A DNA stretch of 37,539 nt from Promethearchaeota archaeon. GTDB lineage: Archaea; Asgardarchaeota; Lokiarchaeia; Sigyniarchaeales; SOKP01. The stretch covers positions 1-37,539 of the forward strand of contig JALGVJ010000034.1 in assembly GCA_029838195.1 (NCBI GenBank), given 5' to 3'. Positions 26,067-35,700 of the stretch are shown here, in pieces (the first letter of the stretch is position 1; every line of letters starts with the position of its first letter). The translations under genes and the position numbers were made by a program. The notes under the pieces are model-generated. The model saw only the letters and a program-made list of their open reading frames with translations, was not told the DNA's origin and searched no databases.

Positions 26067-26685
26067 TCTCGTGTTTTTTTTAATAAAAGGCTTATTTCTT
26101 TATTGATAATCATCAAAAATAGAAGCCCCCTTTAAACCTTATTAAAAACTATTTAATTTACAAGCAATATCAACATTAATATTTCAAAAAGAAAATGGAA
26201 TCGGGTTATCAAGGAAAAATTTCAGAGAATGAGTAAATAAAAATCAAACCAATGGAAAATTTAGGGGATGATCATGATAAGATTTTAAAAAATCTTTTCT
26301 TTCCATTCTTCTTCTTTTTATTCAACAATACAATAAAATTAATTTAATCAAATCATGGTGTTCCTTCATTCATTTCAAGCTAAAAAAAAAAGGTTTTTTA
26401 AGTTTTTGGAGGTGGAAATTACTTCAAACCTTTTTTTTTACTTTTCTTGGATCACCTTCATCATGTATTTGTAGTGGGGATCAAAAAAAACATCCCAATA
26501 TTATAATTAAAAAAACATCTATATAAATATGTGGTTTTTTAAGATAAAGTAATTATATATCAGAAATTCAAAAGAATCCAATGGCATGTAATAAGAAAAA
26601 GCCCATTTTCTTAAAAAATGTAATAGATATCGCCAATAAAATTAAATTTTAAAAAAAAGAAAGCAAAAAAACTAATTTTAGAAGG
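26067..26685. other. Intergenic region with a poly-A/poly-T dyad
   Basis: About 620 AT-rich bases without a convincing gene. It holds a 14-bp inverted repeat (26383-26439) that could end transcription from the corrinoid gene. A rightward TATA-like element (CTATATAAATATG, near 26519) precedes a 23-codon frame starting MACNKKKPIFLK at 26581. I do not call that frame a gene. Confidence 0.4.
26383..26439 (-). terminator. Possible terminator: 14-bp dyad with A/T tracts
   Basis: AAAAAAAAAGGTTT (26383-26396) and its exact reverse complement AAACCTTTTTTTTT (26426-26439) are separated by 29 bases. On the minus strand the second arm ends in a long T run, about 250 bases after the corrinoid gene. Archaeal termination needs mainly T runs, so the hairpin itself may matter less. 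Confidence 0.3.
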
Positions 26686-27324
26686 TTAATTCTCCATTCC
26701 TAATAATCTTTTAATGTGTTTAACCCCATCTACAGCATCCTCGGCAAAATCATCTGCTCCCAGCTTTTTAGCAAGTTCCATGTTTAAAGGCGCTCCTCCT
26801 ACAATTAATTTCACTTTATCTCGCAAGCCTGCTTCTTTAAGTGCCTCATGGACCACTTTTATTTGTTCTACCGTCATGGTTAAAAGGGAGCTCAATGCAA
26901 CAACCTCCGCATTCGTCTCTTTTACTTTCTCAACAATATCTTGCGCATCCACATCCATGCCTAAATCATAGAGCTCAAAGCCACTACTTAAAAGCAATGA
27001 CGCTAATATATTTTTCCCAATATCGTGATTATCGCCTTTAACGGTAGCTAATATAATTTTCTTCTTTTCTTCCGATTTATCAGCAGCAGCTAGAGCTGGT
27101 TTTAATACATTAAAGGCTTCTTTCATTGTTTCACCAGCTAAAACAAGCTCGGTTAAATAATATTCTTTAGCCTCGTATCTACGTCCTACTTCATCCATTC
27201 CTTTCGTGAGAGCGTTTAAAATCTCAAATGGATCTTTTCCTTCCTCTAGTGCCTCCTTAACTGCGTCAGCGATATCATCTACTTCTAATTCAACAATTAA
27301 CTCGGTTAACTTTTCAAAATCCAT
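26686..27324 (-). CDS. Corrinoid (B12-binding) methyl-carrier protein, MtaC/MtbC-like
   Basis: A 212-residue methyl carrier between two methyltransferases. Residues 1-85 form the helical cap domain (KEALEEGKDPFEILNALTKG, DEVGRRYEAKEYYLTELVLA). Residues 90-212 form the Rossmann-like cobalamin domain with the DxHxxG ligand motif in VKGDNHDIGKN near residue 100, SSLLTMT near 145 and a VGGAPL loop near 175. All key positions are intact. ATG 27324 (MDFEKLTELIVE) is chosen over an ATG four codons upstream because family members start there. No MtaB, MttB or RamA-type activator is adjacent. The UroD-family methyltransferase two genes upstream on the same strand is the likely partner. Confidence 0.9.
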   Translation of the reverse strand: MDFEKLTELIVELEVDDIADAVKEALEEGKDPFEILNALTKGMDEVGRRYEAKEYYLTELVLAGETMKEAFNVLKPALAAADKSEEKKKIILATVKGDNHDIGKNILASLLLSSGFELYDLGMDVDAQDIVEKVKETNAEVVALSSLLTMTVEQIKVVHEALKEAGLRDKVKLIVGGAPLNMELAKKLGADDFAEDAVDGVKHIKRLLGMEN

Positions 27325-27450
27325 GATAATATGCATTAATTTTTTACTCTTCTTAAATTTTCGTAATGCCTTGATGATTAGGATAATCTATCCTAATTCT
27401 AGTAAGAAATTCTCGACCATGATTTAAAAATTATGATTTAAAAATAAAAA

Positions 27451-30171
27451 TTAAGTAATGTTCCATTTTAATGGCTCATTGATTTTAGTTTCTCCTATAA
27501 ATTGTATTTTATCTCCTTTCTTGGTTATATCCTGTTTCATGCCATTAATCGAGATGGTTTGGAAACGATTTAATTCTTCAGCCGGTAATTTAATAGATAT
27601 TTTCCACGTTCCTTCTCTTTTAGGATCATACCAACCAGAATAGCCGGTTTTTGATTTTTTGACACCAATAAGGGGAGTTGAATACTCAAATTCTTCAAAA
27701 GGTAATACGGGATAAATCTCGACACCTTCTTTAGTAAATTCAATGCCAACTAAATGTTTTGTATTGAATAAGGGCCATGCATGAGGATGTAAGTTTAAAA
27801 CAGGCCAATCCGTCCAATTTAATCCTCCTAATTCGAGGTCAGCAGAAAGCGAACGATCTTCAGGGTTTTTGGTTAAAAAATACTCGTCAAAAAGGGTTTG
27901 ACCGGGGTATTTAGAAAATTTCGAGTTAAGGGTATCAGGACCACTCCATATTCCGTACCAGATCTCCGGATATTCCTCAGCGTGTCGTGCTAAACTGTTT
28001 TTTTGCCATTCGTCCCAAGCCATGTTACCATCAACTAAACTAAGCGCCCAGATAAGCGTTCCATTAATAGAGGGCCAAATTCCTGCATTCGTACCCCTAC
28101 CCTGAGGATTTTTTATTTGATCGAAGGGAGTACTATGTAAAAAGGCTCCAATTTTAGATGGTTTTCGTACAAGCTCATTAATGGAATTCGTGAGGATTTT
28201 CGTTTGTTCAGCATCGGTGGATTTACTGATAATGGCCCATGGCTGTGGTTCTAGCCACATTCTCTCTTTTCCTCCAATCCATCCGATTTCATCGGTTAAC
28301 CATGCTCGCTTAAACCACTTTCCCGTCCATTGTTCTTGAAAAGCCTTTTTTAAAGATGACGCATATTCTAAAATCTCCTCGGAAAGCTCTTCTTCTCCTA
28401 TAAAATTTAGCATTTCTGCGTAATATGATAATACTTTAATGGCCATGGCAGTATTTAGCATGCTTTCTGCATTTTTTCTTATTTCAGCTTCTTGTTCTGG
28501 CGTATAACTTCCAACTACGACCATATCATTCCAATCGCCATTTGAAAGCCTTTGTAACCCATGCTTGCCCGTTCCCGTGATTTTAGTTAAGTGATCATGA
28601 CAAATTTGTAACATCTCTTTTACGGTAGATTTTCCTGCTTTTCTTCCATGAACCGGATAAGTGGGAATTTCTTCATTGAGGAATTCCGTGTCCCGCGTGG
28701 AAAGAACATATTCACTTGCAACCCATAAAAGCCACAATTCTAAATCGCTTGGTTTCCAAGGAGAAGGCGCGATCATTCCATTTCCCGTAATTCCATAAGG
28801 TATCTCTCCATCTTCTTGAACTTCTTTTAAAGTATATCTAATAATTTCTTTAACAATTCGCGAATCACACAAAAGGAAGGGTAAGACATGTTGTAGGGGG
28901 TCACGGGCGGCTCCTTGAAAACCAATGATGTATTGATAAACATGTCCTTGAGAAAGAATGTGTTCCATGAAAAAGCTATCGTAGGTCATGGCTCCCCTTA
29001 GATAATAGTAATGCCAGTGGAGTTCTCGATCCACCCATTCCATGTTTGGAATTTTTAATTCGATGCGGTTTTTTTTCCATTTCTCACAAGATTGTTCGAA
29101 TAAAGTTTGAATATTTTGTTCATACTTAGAAATGAGTGAGTCTAAATCCTGATCTTCAGGAAGATATCCGTAGGCAAAATATAACGTCTTTTGTTCATTG
29201 GGTTCTAATTTGACTTTTCTTACCATTATCAATGAACTTTCGGGGCCTCTAGCATTCATGATAGTTTCCTTTAATGAGGTAATTCCCTCCGGTTTTTTAA
29301 TGCCACCGCTTCCAAAATATTTTTCACCGTCCGTGATAATTCGTTCTACTTCTCCATTTAAAGATATGAGAAATATGGGAGCGGGATATCGATCTTCAAA
29401 ACTAGGGCGTTTTTGTTTCAGGCGTTTATCTTTGATTAAATTTAAAGCCTCTTCGAAGTTTTCGGGGATTTCTAGTTTTGAATCATGCTTAATGTTAATA
29501 AGACATCGTCCCTCATGATGAATGAAAAATTCATTAATCAATTTCTTACTTTTCTCTCGTCTGAGTTGATATGCGACGGCAATATCTTTTTCTTTTATTG
29601 CTGCCATTATTCCCTCAAAAGACAATTGATGAATGAATCCTCCCCAATATTCGTGCCACTCCACTTCAACGGGAACAGCTTTTTTGTTTTTAATGGTCAC
29701 CCGTGAGATCAAGAGAGGATCATCTCCATGGGGAGCAAAAAGATATTGATCAATATCATATTCATCGTGCGAATATTTCTTCAGGAAATACCCGACGCCA
29801 TAAATTCTTTCGAAATCTTGTTTTTCTTCATCATGAAACGTGCTAATGATGTTTTCTCCATCGTATAAATATCCAAATCCTCCCGCATATTGATTTATTT
29901 CCGGATAAAAATCATTCAAAAATTTTGGGTTTCCTTCATCTTGGCGCACACGAATATATCCAAAATTAGAGGCCACGCCTACTATTCTGTCATTTCCTAC
30001 TAAAAATATATGTTCATTCGGTTTGGTGATTTTAGGATTCACGGGAGTAAGGGCTTTAAGATCTTCATGTTGATTGCATGTATAATGATAAGCGGGTAAT
30101 CCAAACTGGTCTTTAATCCATTTACCAAAATATCCCGATCCGTAGCTATAATCTAATGCAGTTTCTTTCAT
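27451..30171 (-). CDS. GH94-type glycoside phosphorylase-like protein
   Basis: A 906-residue carbohydrate-active protein of the glycosyltransferase-36 / GH94 group, which splits beta-glucosidic links with phosphate to release a sugar phosphate. Residues 1-340 form the beta-sandwich with GYIRVRQDEGNP and YLYDGENIISTFHDEE. The helical (alpha/alpha)6 catalytic domain follows. The general acid is in RLSNGDWNDMVVVG near residue 545, close to the GDWND signature of cellobiose and chitobiose phosphorylases. The substrate is not clear. ATG 30171 follows a GAGG by about 12 bases. No signal peptide, so it acts inside the cell. It lies between the UroD-family gene and the corrinoid gene on the same strand, 143 and 114 bases from them. 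Confidence 0.82.
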   Translation of the reverse strand: MKETALDYSYGSGYFGKWIKDQFGLPAYHYTCNQHEDLKALTPVNPKITKPNEHIFLVGNDRIVGVASNFGYIRVRQDEGNPKFLNDFYPEINQYAGGFGYLYDGENIISTFHDEEKQDFERIYGVGYFLKKYSHDEYDIDQYLFAPHGDDPLLISRVTIKNKKAVPVEVEWHEYWGGFIHQLSFEGIMAAIKEKDIAVAYQLRREKSKKLINEFFIHHEGRCLINIKHDSKLEIPENFEEALNLIKDKRLKQKRPSFEDRYPAPIFLISLNGEVERIITDGEKYFGSGGIKKPEGITSLKETIMNARGPESSLIMVRKVKLEPNEQKTLYFAYGYLPEDQDLDSLISKYEQNIQTLFEQSCEKWKKNRIELKIPNMEWVDRELHWHYYYLRGAMTYDSFFMEHILSQGHVYQYIIGFQGAARDPLQHVLPFLLCDSRIVKEIIRYTLKEVQEDGEIPYGITGNGMIAPSPWKPSDLELWLLWVASEYVLSTRDTEFLNEEIPTYPVHGRKAGKSTVKEMLQICHDHLTKITGTGKHGLQRLSNGDWNDMVVVGSYTPEQEAEIRKNAESMLNTAMAIKVLSYYAEMLNFIGEEELSEEILEYASSLKKAFQEQWTGKWFKRAWLTDEIGWIGGKERMWLEPQPWAIISKSTDAEQTKILTNSINELVRKPSKIGAFLHSTPFDQIKNPQGRGTNAGIWPSINGTLIWALSLVDGNMAWDEWQKNSLARHAEEYPEIWYGIWSGPDTLNSKFSKYPGQTLFDEYFLTKNPEDRSLSADLELGGLNWTDWPVLNLHPHAWPLFNTKHLVGIEFTKEGVEIYPVLPFEEFEYSTPLIGVKKSKTGYSGWYDPKREGTWKISIKLPAEELNRFQTISINGMKQDITKKGDKIQFIGETKINEPLKWNIT

Positions 30172-30314
30172 TGATTCTAATATCCTCTATAAAATGGTTT
30201 ACCTTAAATTTATATTAATGTAAATTAATAATAGGACTTTTTAAAATTTTTTCTTTTAAGCCTTTTTCTAACTTGAGATTAAACTCATTCATGTAGCGAT
30301 GCTTTTATAACAAG

Positions 30315-31475
30315 TTAATACTCTCGAAATTCATTTAATGCATCAAACATTGCCACGATATTTTCTGCATCAACCTCTGCCGTGATATTGTGAATGTTAG
30401 CTGCAATATATCCTCCCCCCGGTTTTAAGCATTCCAGATTCTTGCGAACCTCCAGCTTAATTTGGTCAGTCGTTCCAAACGGTAAGGTTTTTTGTGTATT
30501 ACAAACACCGCCCCAAAAAGTAATAATATCACCGAATCTTTTCTTAAGGCTACAAGGTTCCATGTCGTAAGCGGAAATTTGTACGGGATTTACCGCATCA
30601 TATCCAATTTCTGAGAAATGAGGTATAAAGAGGGGAATAGATCCACAACAATGATAATTAATTTTAACATCAGCTAACTCATGAATCTTTTGAGCAAGCT
30701 TTTTTTCCACGGGTTTAATTACTTTTTCATAAATTTTTAGGCTCATGATTGGACCAGCTTGTTCTGCTAAATCCCCGTTTACACAAACAACATCTAAGTA
30801 TTCTCCTACTTCATTCAAGAAGGTTTCATTATAGTCGGACCAATATTTTAATAATCCTTCCATGGCAGCAATAATGAGTTCGGGTTTTTTGCTAAGATAT
30901 CTCAAGGCTTTTGTAAACCCGAATAAAAACGTGGTATATTCATAGATGCATCCCGTGGGTTGTGTAACGAGGGCATAGTCTGTTGTTTCTCTCAATTTTT
31001 TAGCATGTTCTCGCAATCCTTTGAAGGGAGATTTATCCGTTCCATCCGGCCAATCATAATTTTCAATTTCTTGAACGGTTTTAAACTCTGCAAAGGGATG
31101 AATGACGGGATCATAATATAAGATTTCTTCTATATCCTTATCGGCAAAATTTCCCCAGAAAACTCCGAATTGGTCGTACACGCCCACATATTTTCCTTCA
31201 TGTAACGGTTTAAAATCTTTTATCTTTACCATGCCTCCCAGAGGGCGAATATAGCGGGTATCCACGTGGAATCTCTCAAGTAAATCTTCACATGGAACAG
31301 CTAATTGTTGCACAAAATCATAAGTTGATATTTCTTTATCTTCAATTTCTAAATAATCTAAGAGTTTTTTATACGCTTTAATATGGATACCGGATTGATT
31401 CCCTCCTAAATCAATGGGAACTTTATCGGGTTCCTTATGATTTAAAGCGGCATTCACCCGTTCTCTTGAATTCAA
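30315..31475 (-). CDS. UroD-family corrinoid methyltransferase (MtaA/CmuA-like)
   Basis: A 386-residue TIM-barrel protein of the uroporphyrinogen decarboxylase superfamily, whose members outside haem synthesis move methyl groups to or from corrinoid proteins. It shows NSRERVNAALNHKEPDKVPI at the N-terminus. A probable zinc site His-x-Cys lies in INYHCCGSIPLFIPHF near residue 273, followed by GYDAVNPVQISAYDMEP, then FWGGVCNTQKTLPFGT and the C-terminal PGGGYIAANIHNI. This fits methyltransferases better than HemE, which lacks the HxC site. The TTG start is fixed by a strong GGAGGT ribosome site 9-10 bases upstream. With the corrinoid protein nearby it probably forms a methyl-transfer pair; the methyl donor is unknown. 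Confidence 0.85.
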   Translation of the reverse strand: MNSRERVNAALNHKEPDKVPIDLGGNQSGIHIKAYKKLLDYLEIEDKEISTYDFVQQLAVPCEDLLERFHVDTRYIRPLGGMVKIKDFKPLHEGKYVGVYDQFGVFWGNFADKDIEEILYYDPVIHPFAEFKTVQEIENYDWPDGTDKSPFKGLREHAKKLRETTDYALVTQPTGCIYEYTTFLFGFTKALRYLSKKPELIIAAMEGLLKYWSDYNETFLNEVGEYLDVVCVNGDLAEQAGPIMSLKIYEKVIKPVEKKLAQKIHELADVKINYHCCGSIPLFIPHFSEIGYDAVNPVQISAYDMEPCSLKKRFGDIITFWGGVCNTQKTLPFGTTDQIKLEVRKNLECLKPGGGYIAANIHNITAEVDAENIVAMFDALNEFREY

Positions 31476-31484
31476 TTTTTCTAG

Positions 31485-31490
31485 ACCTCC
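31485..31490 (-). promoter_or_regulatory. Strong Shine-Dalgarno site GGAGGT
   Basis: AAGGAGGT on the minus strand, 9-10 bases before a TTG codon, decides the start of the UroD-family methyltransferase. Most other genes in the window lack such a clear ribosome site. Confidence 0.7.
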
Positions 31491-31692
31491 TTGAAAATTA
31501 CAAATTTAATAAAAAACATGATTTTTTAGATATTTTAACATTGCTTTATTTTTTAAATCTCTGATTTAATTTTCATTACAATGAATTTCTTTGAGTATAG
31601 ATGTAAATTTGATTTATTTAGTGATAATTTTTTACATTTAGAAAATATATTAAAAATATTATTTTAGCGCTAATAAAAATTAACTAAGCATC

Positions 31693-34311
31693 ATGAAACC
31701 GATTGAAATTTTCTCGTTAAATGGAACGTGGAGATTAAAAAGAGAAAATGGAAAGGAAAAGCTTTCAGCAGAAGTTCCCGGCTCTGTATTTGAAGCATTA
31801 CTCCATCAAAACATCATTAAAGATCCATTTTATGGGGTAAATGAACAGAAAATGGCTTGGATTCATGAATCCAATTGGAAATATGAAAAAGAATTTACCA
31901 TCTCAAGAGAATTCTTGACTCATCAACATGTAACATTATGCTTTAAAGGAATTGACACGATTTCAAAAATTTTTCTTAATGGCACGTATATTGGTTCAAC
32001 AAAAAACCTGTTCATGGCCAATGAATTTGAAGTAAAATCGCTCCTACGTGAAGGAAACAATAAACTTGAAGTAATCATCTATAGCCCAACGCAAGCGGCT
32101 CAAGAATTAATGAAAATCCACGGGAAATTAGTAACGGATGAAACGGCATTACCAGGTATAGAATATTTGAGAAAAGCCCAATATTCCTTCGGGTGGGATT
32201 GGGGGCCCAAGCTTCCCGATATGGGAATTTGGAAACCCATAGAACTCATTGGGCATGATGGAATCAGACTTGAATCATATTATATCATGCAGGAATTTGA
32301 ACATGATAATTCAAATACGCAATCTGCTCCAAAAATTAAATCCGTGCATTTAAGCATTATCGTTAATGTCGACGCTAATAAGGAGTTGCTTTCTACGAGA
32401 GAATGCAAAATTAAAGTTGAACTAATAGATCCTGAAGGACTTCCAATAATGGAAAAAGAACAACGCTTGAAAACTCTCTCGACCAAGTTCGATTTTACTA
32501 TCATCGCTCCTAAATTATGGTGGATTCATGAACTTGGCGCTCCTAATCTTTACCAAATAAAACTCTCTCTTCACGAAAAAGAATTAATAGAATCTCTTCA
32601 AGGGCATTTTGGAATTAGAGAGCTTAAATTGATTAGAAATCCCGATAAATGGGGAGAAACCTTCTATTTTTCTCTTAATGGAATTCCCATCTTCGCCAAA
32701 GGAGCAAATTGGATTCCGGTGGATAGCTTCATCCCACGAGGCAAAAAATTAGGATTGTACGAAAAAAATTTATTAAATGCTAAAAAGGCAAACATGAACA
32801 TGCTGCGCGTGTGGGGCGGGGGTATTTATGAAGATGACCTTTTTTACGAAATATGCGATAAATTAGGAATTCTCGTGTGGCAAGATTTTCCCTTCGCTTG
32901 TCGAATTTATCCCGCTTATGAAGAATTTTTAGAGAACATGCGTTCAGAAATTATTCAAAACGTAAAAAGATTAAGAAACCATCCAAGCTTGGCATTATGG
33001 TGCGGAAACAATGAAATAGAACAATTATGGAAATATTTACTCTTGAGAATCGAAAATCAAAATCCTGACCGAATTCATTTATGTGAACGAGGATATATAA
33101 AAATATTTGAAGAATTAATTCCCAATTTTTTAAAACAACTAGATCCTCAACACCCTTATTGGCCAAGCTCTCCTTCTAATGGATTCGTGAATAATAATTT
33201 AGGAAAAATTGATTCTAATTCCCCTGATCGGGGCGATAGTCATTTCTGGAGCGTGTGGCACGGGGGCAGATCTTTTAAATCGTATAGAAAATTCAATTCA
33301 CGCTTCATGTCTGAATTTGGATTTGAATCCTTTCCTTCTATGAAAACCATAAAAGAGTTTTGCCCTCCAGAACAATTTAACATCCATTCGCCTATCATGG
33401 AAAGTCATCAGAAAAACCCAGCAGGAAACAAAAAAATCTTGAATTACATGAAACGCCGGTTTAAATTGCCCGAACATTTCGAAAAGCAAGTCTGGTTATC
33501 TCAAATCATGCAAGCAGAAGCCATTGAATATGGCGTGGAGCATTGGAGACGCCAAAGAAATGAATTTCATTGCATGGGCTCTCTTTATTGGCAGTTAAAT
33601 GATTGCTGGCCCGTTTGCAGCTGGAGCTCCTTGGATTATTTTAATCGATGGAAAGTTCTCCATTATTTTGCTAAAAGATTTTACGCTTCCTTATTTCCAA
33701 GCGTGGAAGAAAAGAAAGATGAAATAAGCTTCTGGGTTTCTAATGATTTAAAAGAAGAAAAGAGCATTCTCTATTCGTGGAAAATATTAAATTGCGAGGG
33801 CAAGATAATCGCAAAAGGCAAGTATAATACCAAGATCAGCCCGCTCTGCTCTTTAAAATTAGGTTCTGTAGATTCCGAATCCTTACAACTAATTTCTAAC
33901 AATCCTCATGACTATGTTATCTTTTATGAATTAAGCCTCGAGCAAGAAGATCAAGAAATGGAAAATCTCAATGTTCTCTCGGGATTTCGATTATTAACAG
34001 CTCCAAAAAATTTTTCCCTTAAAAATCCCGAATTATCCATCACATTTCTCAATGAACATGAAAACAAAGACCTCCTCGACGAATTTCTGCTGGAAATAAA
34101 GAGTAAAAATGTTGCATTATACGTGTTTATTGAATCTGATTTGATTGATTTTATCGCATCAGACAATTTCTTCTCCATGGAACCCAATAAGAAAAAAATC
34201 GTGAAAATTAATTATATAAAACCGTTGAAAAACGTAAAAATCTATTCCCGTGAAGAAATCAAAAAATCCTTTATCGTCAGCTCGCTTTTTGACATGTTTT
34301 CGGAAAAATAA
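31693..34311 (+). CDS. Beta-mannosidase, glycoside hydrolase family 2
   Basis: Removes terminal beta-mannose units from mannans or glycans. It has 872 residues. The N-terminal sugar-binding domain (1-190) shows LNGTWRLKRE, EVPGSVFEALL and SFGWDWGPKLPDMGIW. Ig-like domains follow, then the barrel with RVWGGGIYEDDLFYEICDKL, VWQDFPFACRIYP, the acid/base in WCGNNEIEQLW near residue 436, and the nucleophile Glu in FMSEFGFESFPS near 538. YWQLNDCWPVCSWSS is the typical mannosidase end of the barrel. There is no signal peptide, so it is intracellular and should take imported oligosaccharides. It is divergent from the UroD-family gene (217 bases between) and probably works with the GH94-type phosphorylase. 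Confidence 0.93.
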   Translation: MKPIEIFSLNGTWRLKRENGKEKLSAEVPGSVFEALLHQNIIKDPFYGVNEQKMAWIHESNWKYEKEFTISREFLTHQHVTLCFKGIDTISKIFLNGTYIGSTKNLFMANEFEVKSLLREGNNKLEVIIYSPTQAAQELMKIHGKLVTDETALPGIEYLRKAQYSFGWDWGPKLPDMGIWKPIELIGHDGIRLESYYIMQEFEHDNSNTQSAPKIKSVHLSIIVNVDANKELLSTRECKIKVELIDPEGLPIMEKEQRLKTLSTKFDFTIIAPKLWWIHELGAPNLYQIKLSLHEKELIESLQGHFGIRELKLIRNPDKWGETFYFSLNGIPIFAKGANWIPVDSFIPRGKKLGLYEKNLLNAKKANMNMLRVWGGGIYEDDLFYEICDKLGILVWQDFPFACRIYPAYEEFLENMRSEIIQNVKRLRNHPSLALWCGNNEIEQLWKYLLLRIENQNPDRIHLCERGYIKIFEELIPNFLKQLDPQHPYWPSSPSNGFVNNNLGKIDSNSPDRGDSHFWSVWHGGRSFKSYRKFNSRFMSEFGFESFPSMKTIKEFCPPEQFNIHSPIMESHQKNPAGNKKILNYMKRRFKLPEHFEKQVWLSQIMQAEAIEYGVEHWRRQRNEFHCMGSLYWQLNDCWPVCSWSSLDYFNRWKVLHYFAKRFYASLFPSVEEKKDEISFWVSNDLKEEKSILYSWKILNCEGKIIAKGKYNTKISPLCSLKLGSVDSESLQLISNNPHDYVIFYELSLEQEDQEMENLNVLSGFRLLTAPKNFSLKNPELSITFLNEHENKDLLDEFLLEIKSKNVALYVFIESDLIDFIASDNFFSMEPNKKKIVKINYIKPLKNVKIYSREEIKKSFIVSSLFDMFSEK

Positions 34312-34532
34312 AAAGGTAAAATCTTGAGAAACACTCTTTTTTTTACCATTTTAATAGAAAAATTAAATTAAATGCTGTATTATTTTATGGTCGTACTAAT
34401 GATAATTATCTTCAATCATAATTTTATCCTCTATGGAATCCATTTTTGAAAATTAATTTTTGTTATTTAAATTACTATATTTTAACCGTTTTCTAATATC
34501 ATGGATTTAATATTCCTTTAAAAAAAAGATTC

Positions 34533-34562
34533 CCTTAATAAGAAATTCCTTAATAAGAAATT
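34533..34562. repeat. Two tandem copies of a 15-base unit
   Basis: CCTTAATAAGAAATT occurs twice in a row, in the 276-base convergent gap between the beta-mannosidase and Roadblock genes. It may be simple slippage in AT-rich sequence. Confidence 0.6.
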
Positions 34563-34587
34563 TATAATCTCTATTTAAGAAAATCTA

Positions 34588-35049
34588 TTAAGTTATTAAT
34601 TCCTCTCCTCTCGCATCTATAGTATTTTTTCTTTCTTTTAATACAATCGAAATGTATTCCCGAATCTTATTAATCAACTGCCTTAACTCAAATTGTATGA
34701 CACCAAGATTTAACGAATTTGGAAATATTATCGCTATAATAAAATCTTTTGAAATTACTTCTATGAGAATTTCAAATCCATCATCATCTATTTGATGCCC
34801 CGCTTGAATCGATACTTGTTTTATATGATATTCATTATCAAAATTAATAAGTCCTTGTTCTGCCAAGGCTATAATTCCTGCGGAAATCGCCGCAATTGAA
34901 ACACATTTTTCGTCATCGTTCGAAAATCTTTTATAGTCATTAGCAATACAAAGCCCATCTTCGGTAAACAAAATAGACCCAAAAACATTTGTTCTTTCTC
35001 TAAATTTTTTTAAAATTATTTCCAAATCCTCTTCTTTAAAAAAAATCAC
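34588..35049 (-). CDS. Roadblock/LC7-domain protein
   Basis: A 153-residue protein of the Roadblock/LC7/MglB fold, which binds small GTPases and can act as GAP, scaffold or Ragulator-like partner. The pattern is an N-terminal helix, then NVFGSILFTEDGLCIAND (the GxxxxxxDG turn typical of the fold near residue 30), a central helix SIAAISAGIIALAEQG, then alternating strands (HIKQVSIQAG, FEILIEVISKDFIIAIIFP) and a C-terminal helix. The last 20 residues form a basic tail. The GTG start lies 3 bases after the stop of the GTPase gene, so translation is coupled and the two proteins very likely form a complex. It is longer than a minimal Roadblock domain of about 120 residues. Confidence 0.88.
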   Translation of the reverse strand: MIFFKEEDLEIILKKFRERTNVFGSILFTEDGLCIANDYKRFSNDDEKCVSIAAISAGIIALAEQGLINFDNEYHIKQVSIQAGHQIDDDGFEILIEVISKDFIIAIIFPNSLNLGVIQFELRQLINKIREYISIVLKERKNTIDARGEELIT

Positions 35050-35052
35050 TGT

Positions 35053-35700
35053 TTAAACAGTCACCTCTTCTTCCTTTGAAATTTGAGATTCATATTTTTT
35101 ATTTACGATTTGTTTTAAAAGATCAATTATTGCATCTTTGATCCCAATATTAAACTTCCCTGAACCTTCATATACTTCTTTTCCTATTAGATCTGCAATC
35201 ATTTCACAACCTTGAAAATCTTCCTTATCTGATTTATTCGCAATAATTCTCATCGGAATATTTTTTCCCAATGCTACTTTTGTTTCTTCTAAAACAACTA
35301 AAGCATTTCCAATATTTCCTAAATCGCAGCCATCAATCAAGAAAATAACGCCATCACTCCCTTTTGCTAAGATTTTTCTTACTGTTGAAAATTGCATTTG
35401 ACCAGGACATCCTTTTAACTCAATTTCGGTTATATACCAGCCTTCATATTCATTTTTATCCTTTAGAAATTCTGATTTGCTCATTATTACTCCTTCTGTT
35501 TTACTTTCTAAATTAGGTCGTGCCCATATTAAATGCCCTAAATCAAAACCAGTTGTAGTGTGTGTTTTTTCCTCATTAAATGCTTTAAATAATTTTTTTT
35601 CCATATGAATTGAATTTTTATCAAGTGTATGAATTAAAGTACTCTTTCCTGAATTAAAAAACCCTGTTATAAATATTTTGACTATTTCTTTTTTACTCAT
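35053..35700 (-). CDS. Ras-superfamily small GTPase (Rag/MglA-like)
   Basis: A 215-residue small GTPase. G1 is ITGFFNSGKST near residues 9-19, a Thr-rich switch I is in THTTTGFDLG, G3 reads ELKGCPGQ instead of the usual DTAGQ, and G4 is IIANKSDKED near residue 147. The last 15 residues are charged with no lipid-anchor cysteine. A Roadblock gene follows by 3 bases, as in MglA/MglB or Gtr/Ragulator-type pairs. Two starts compete: ATG 35736 and ATG 35700. Each is preceded by a run of four or five G and an AAAAAA(A)TGAGT context, as if the start region were duplicated. ATG 35700 gives the normal short lead into G1 and is chosen. Confidence 0.88.
   Translation of the reverse strand: MSKKEIVKIFITGFFNSGKSTLIHTLDKNSIHMEKKLFKAFNEEKTHTTTGFDLGHLIWARPNLESKTEGVIMSKSEFLKDKNEYEGWYITEIELKGCPGQMQFSTVRKILAKGSDGVIFLIDGCDLGNIGNALVVLEETKVALGKNIPMRIIANKSDKEDFQGCEMIADLIGKEVYEGSGKFNIGIKDAIIDLLKQIVNKKYESQISKEEEVTV

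Noticed and set aside
26581..26652. 23-codon rightward frame MACNKKK... behind a TATA-like element
   Set aside because: Too short, no homology, no ribosome site; chance is likely.
30315..31475. HemE (haem-pathway uroporphyrinogen decarboxylase)
   Set aside because: The HxC zinc-type motif and the nearby corrinoid protein fit the methyltransferase branch; no haem genes are adjacent.
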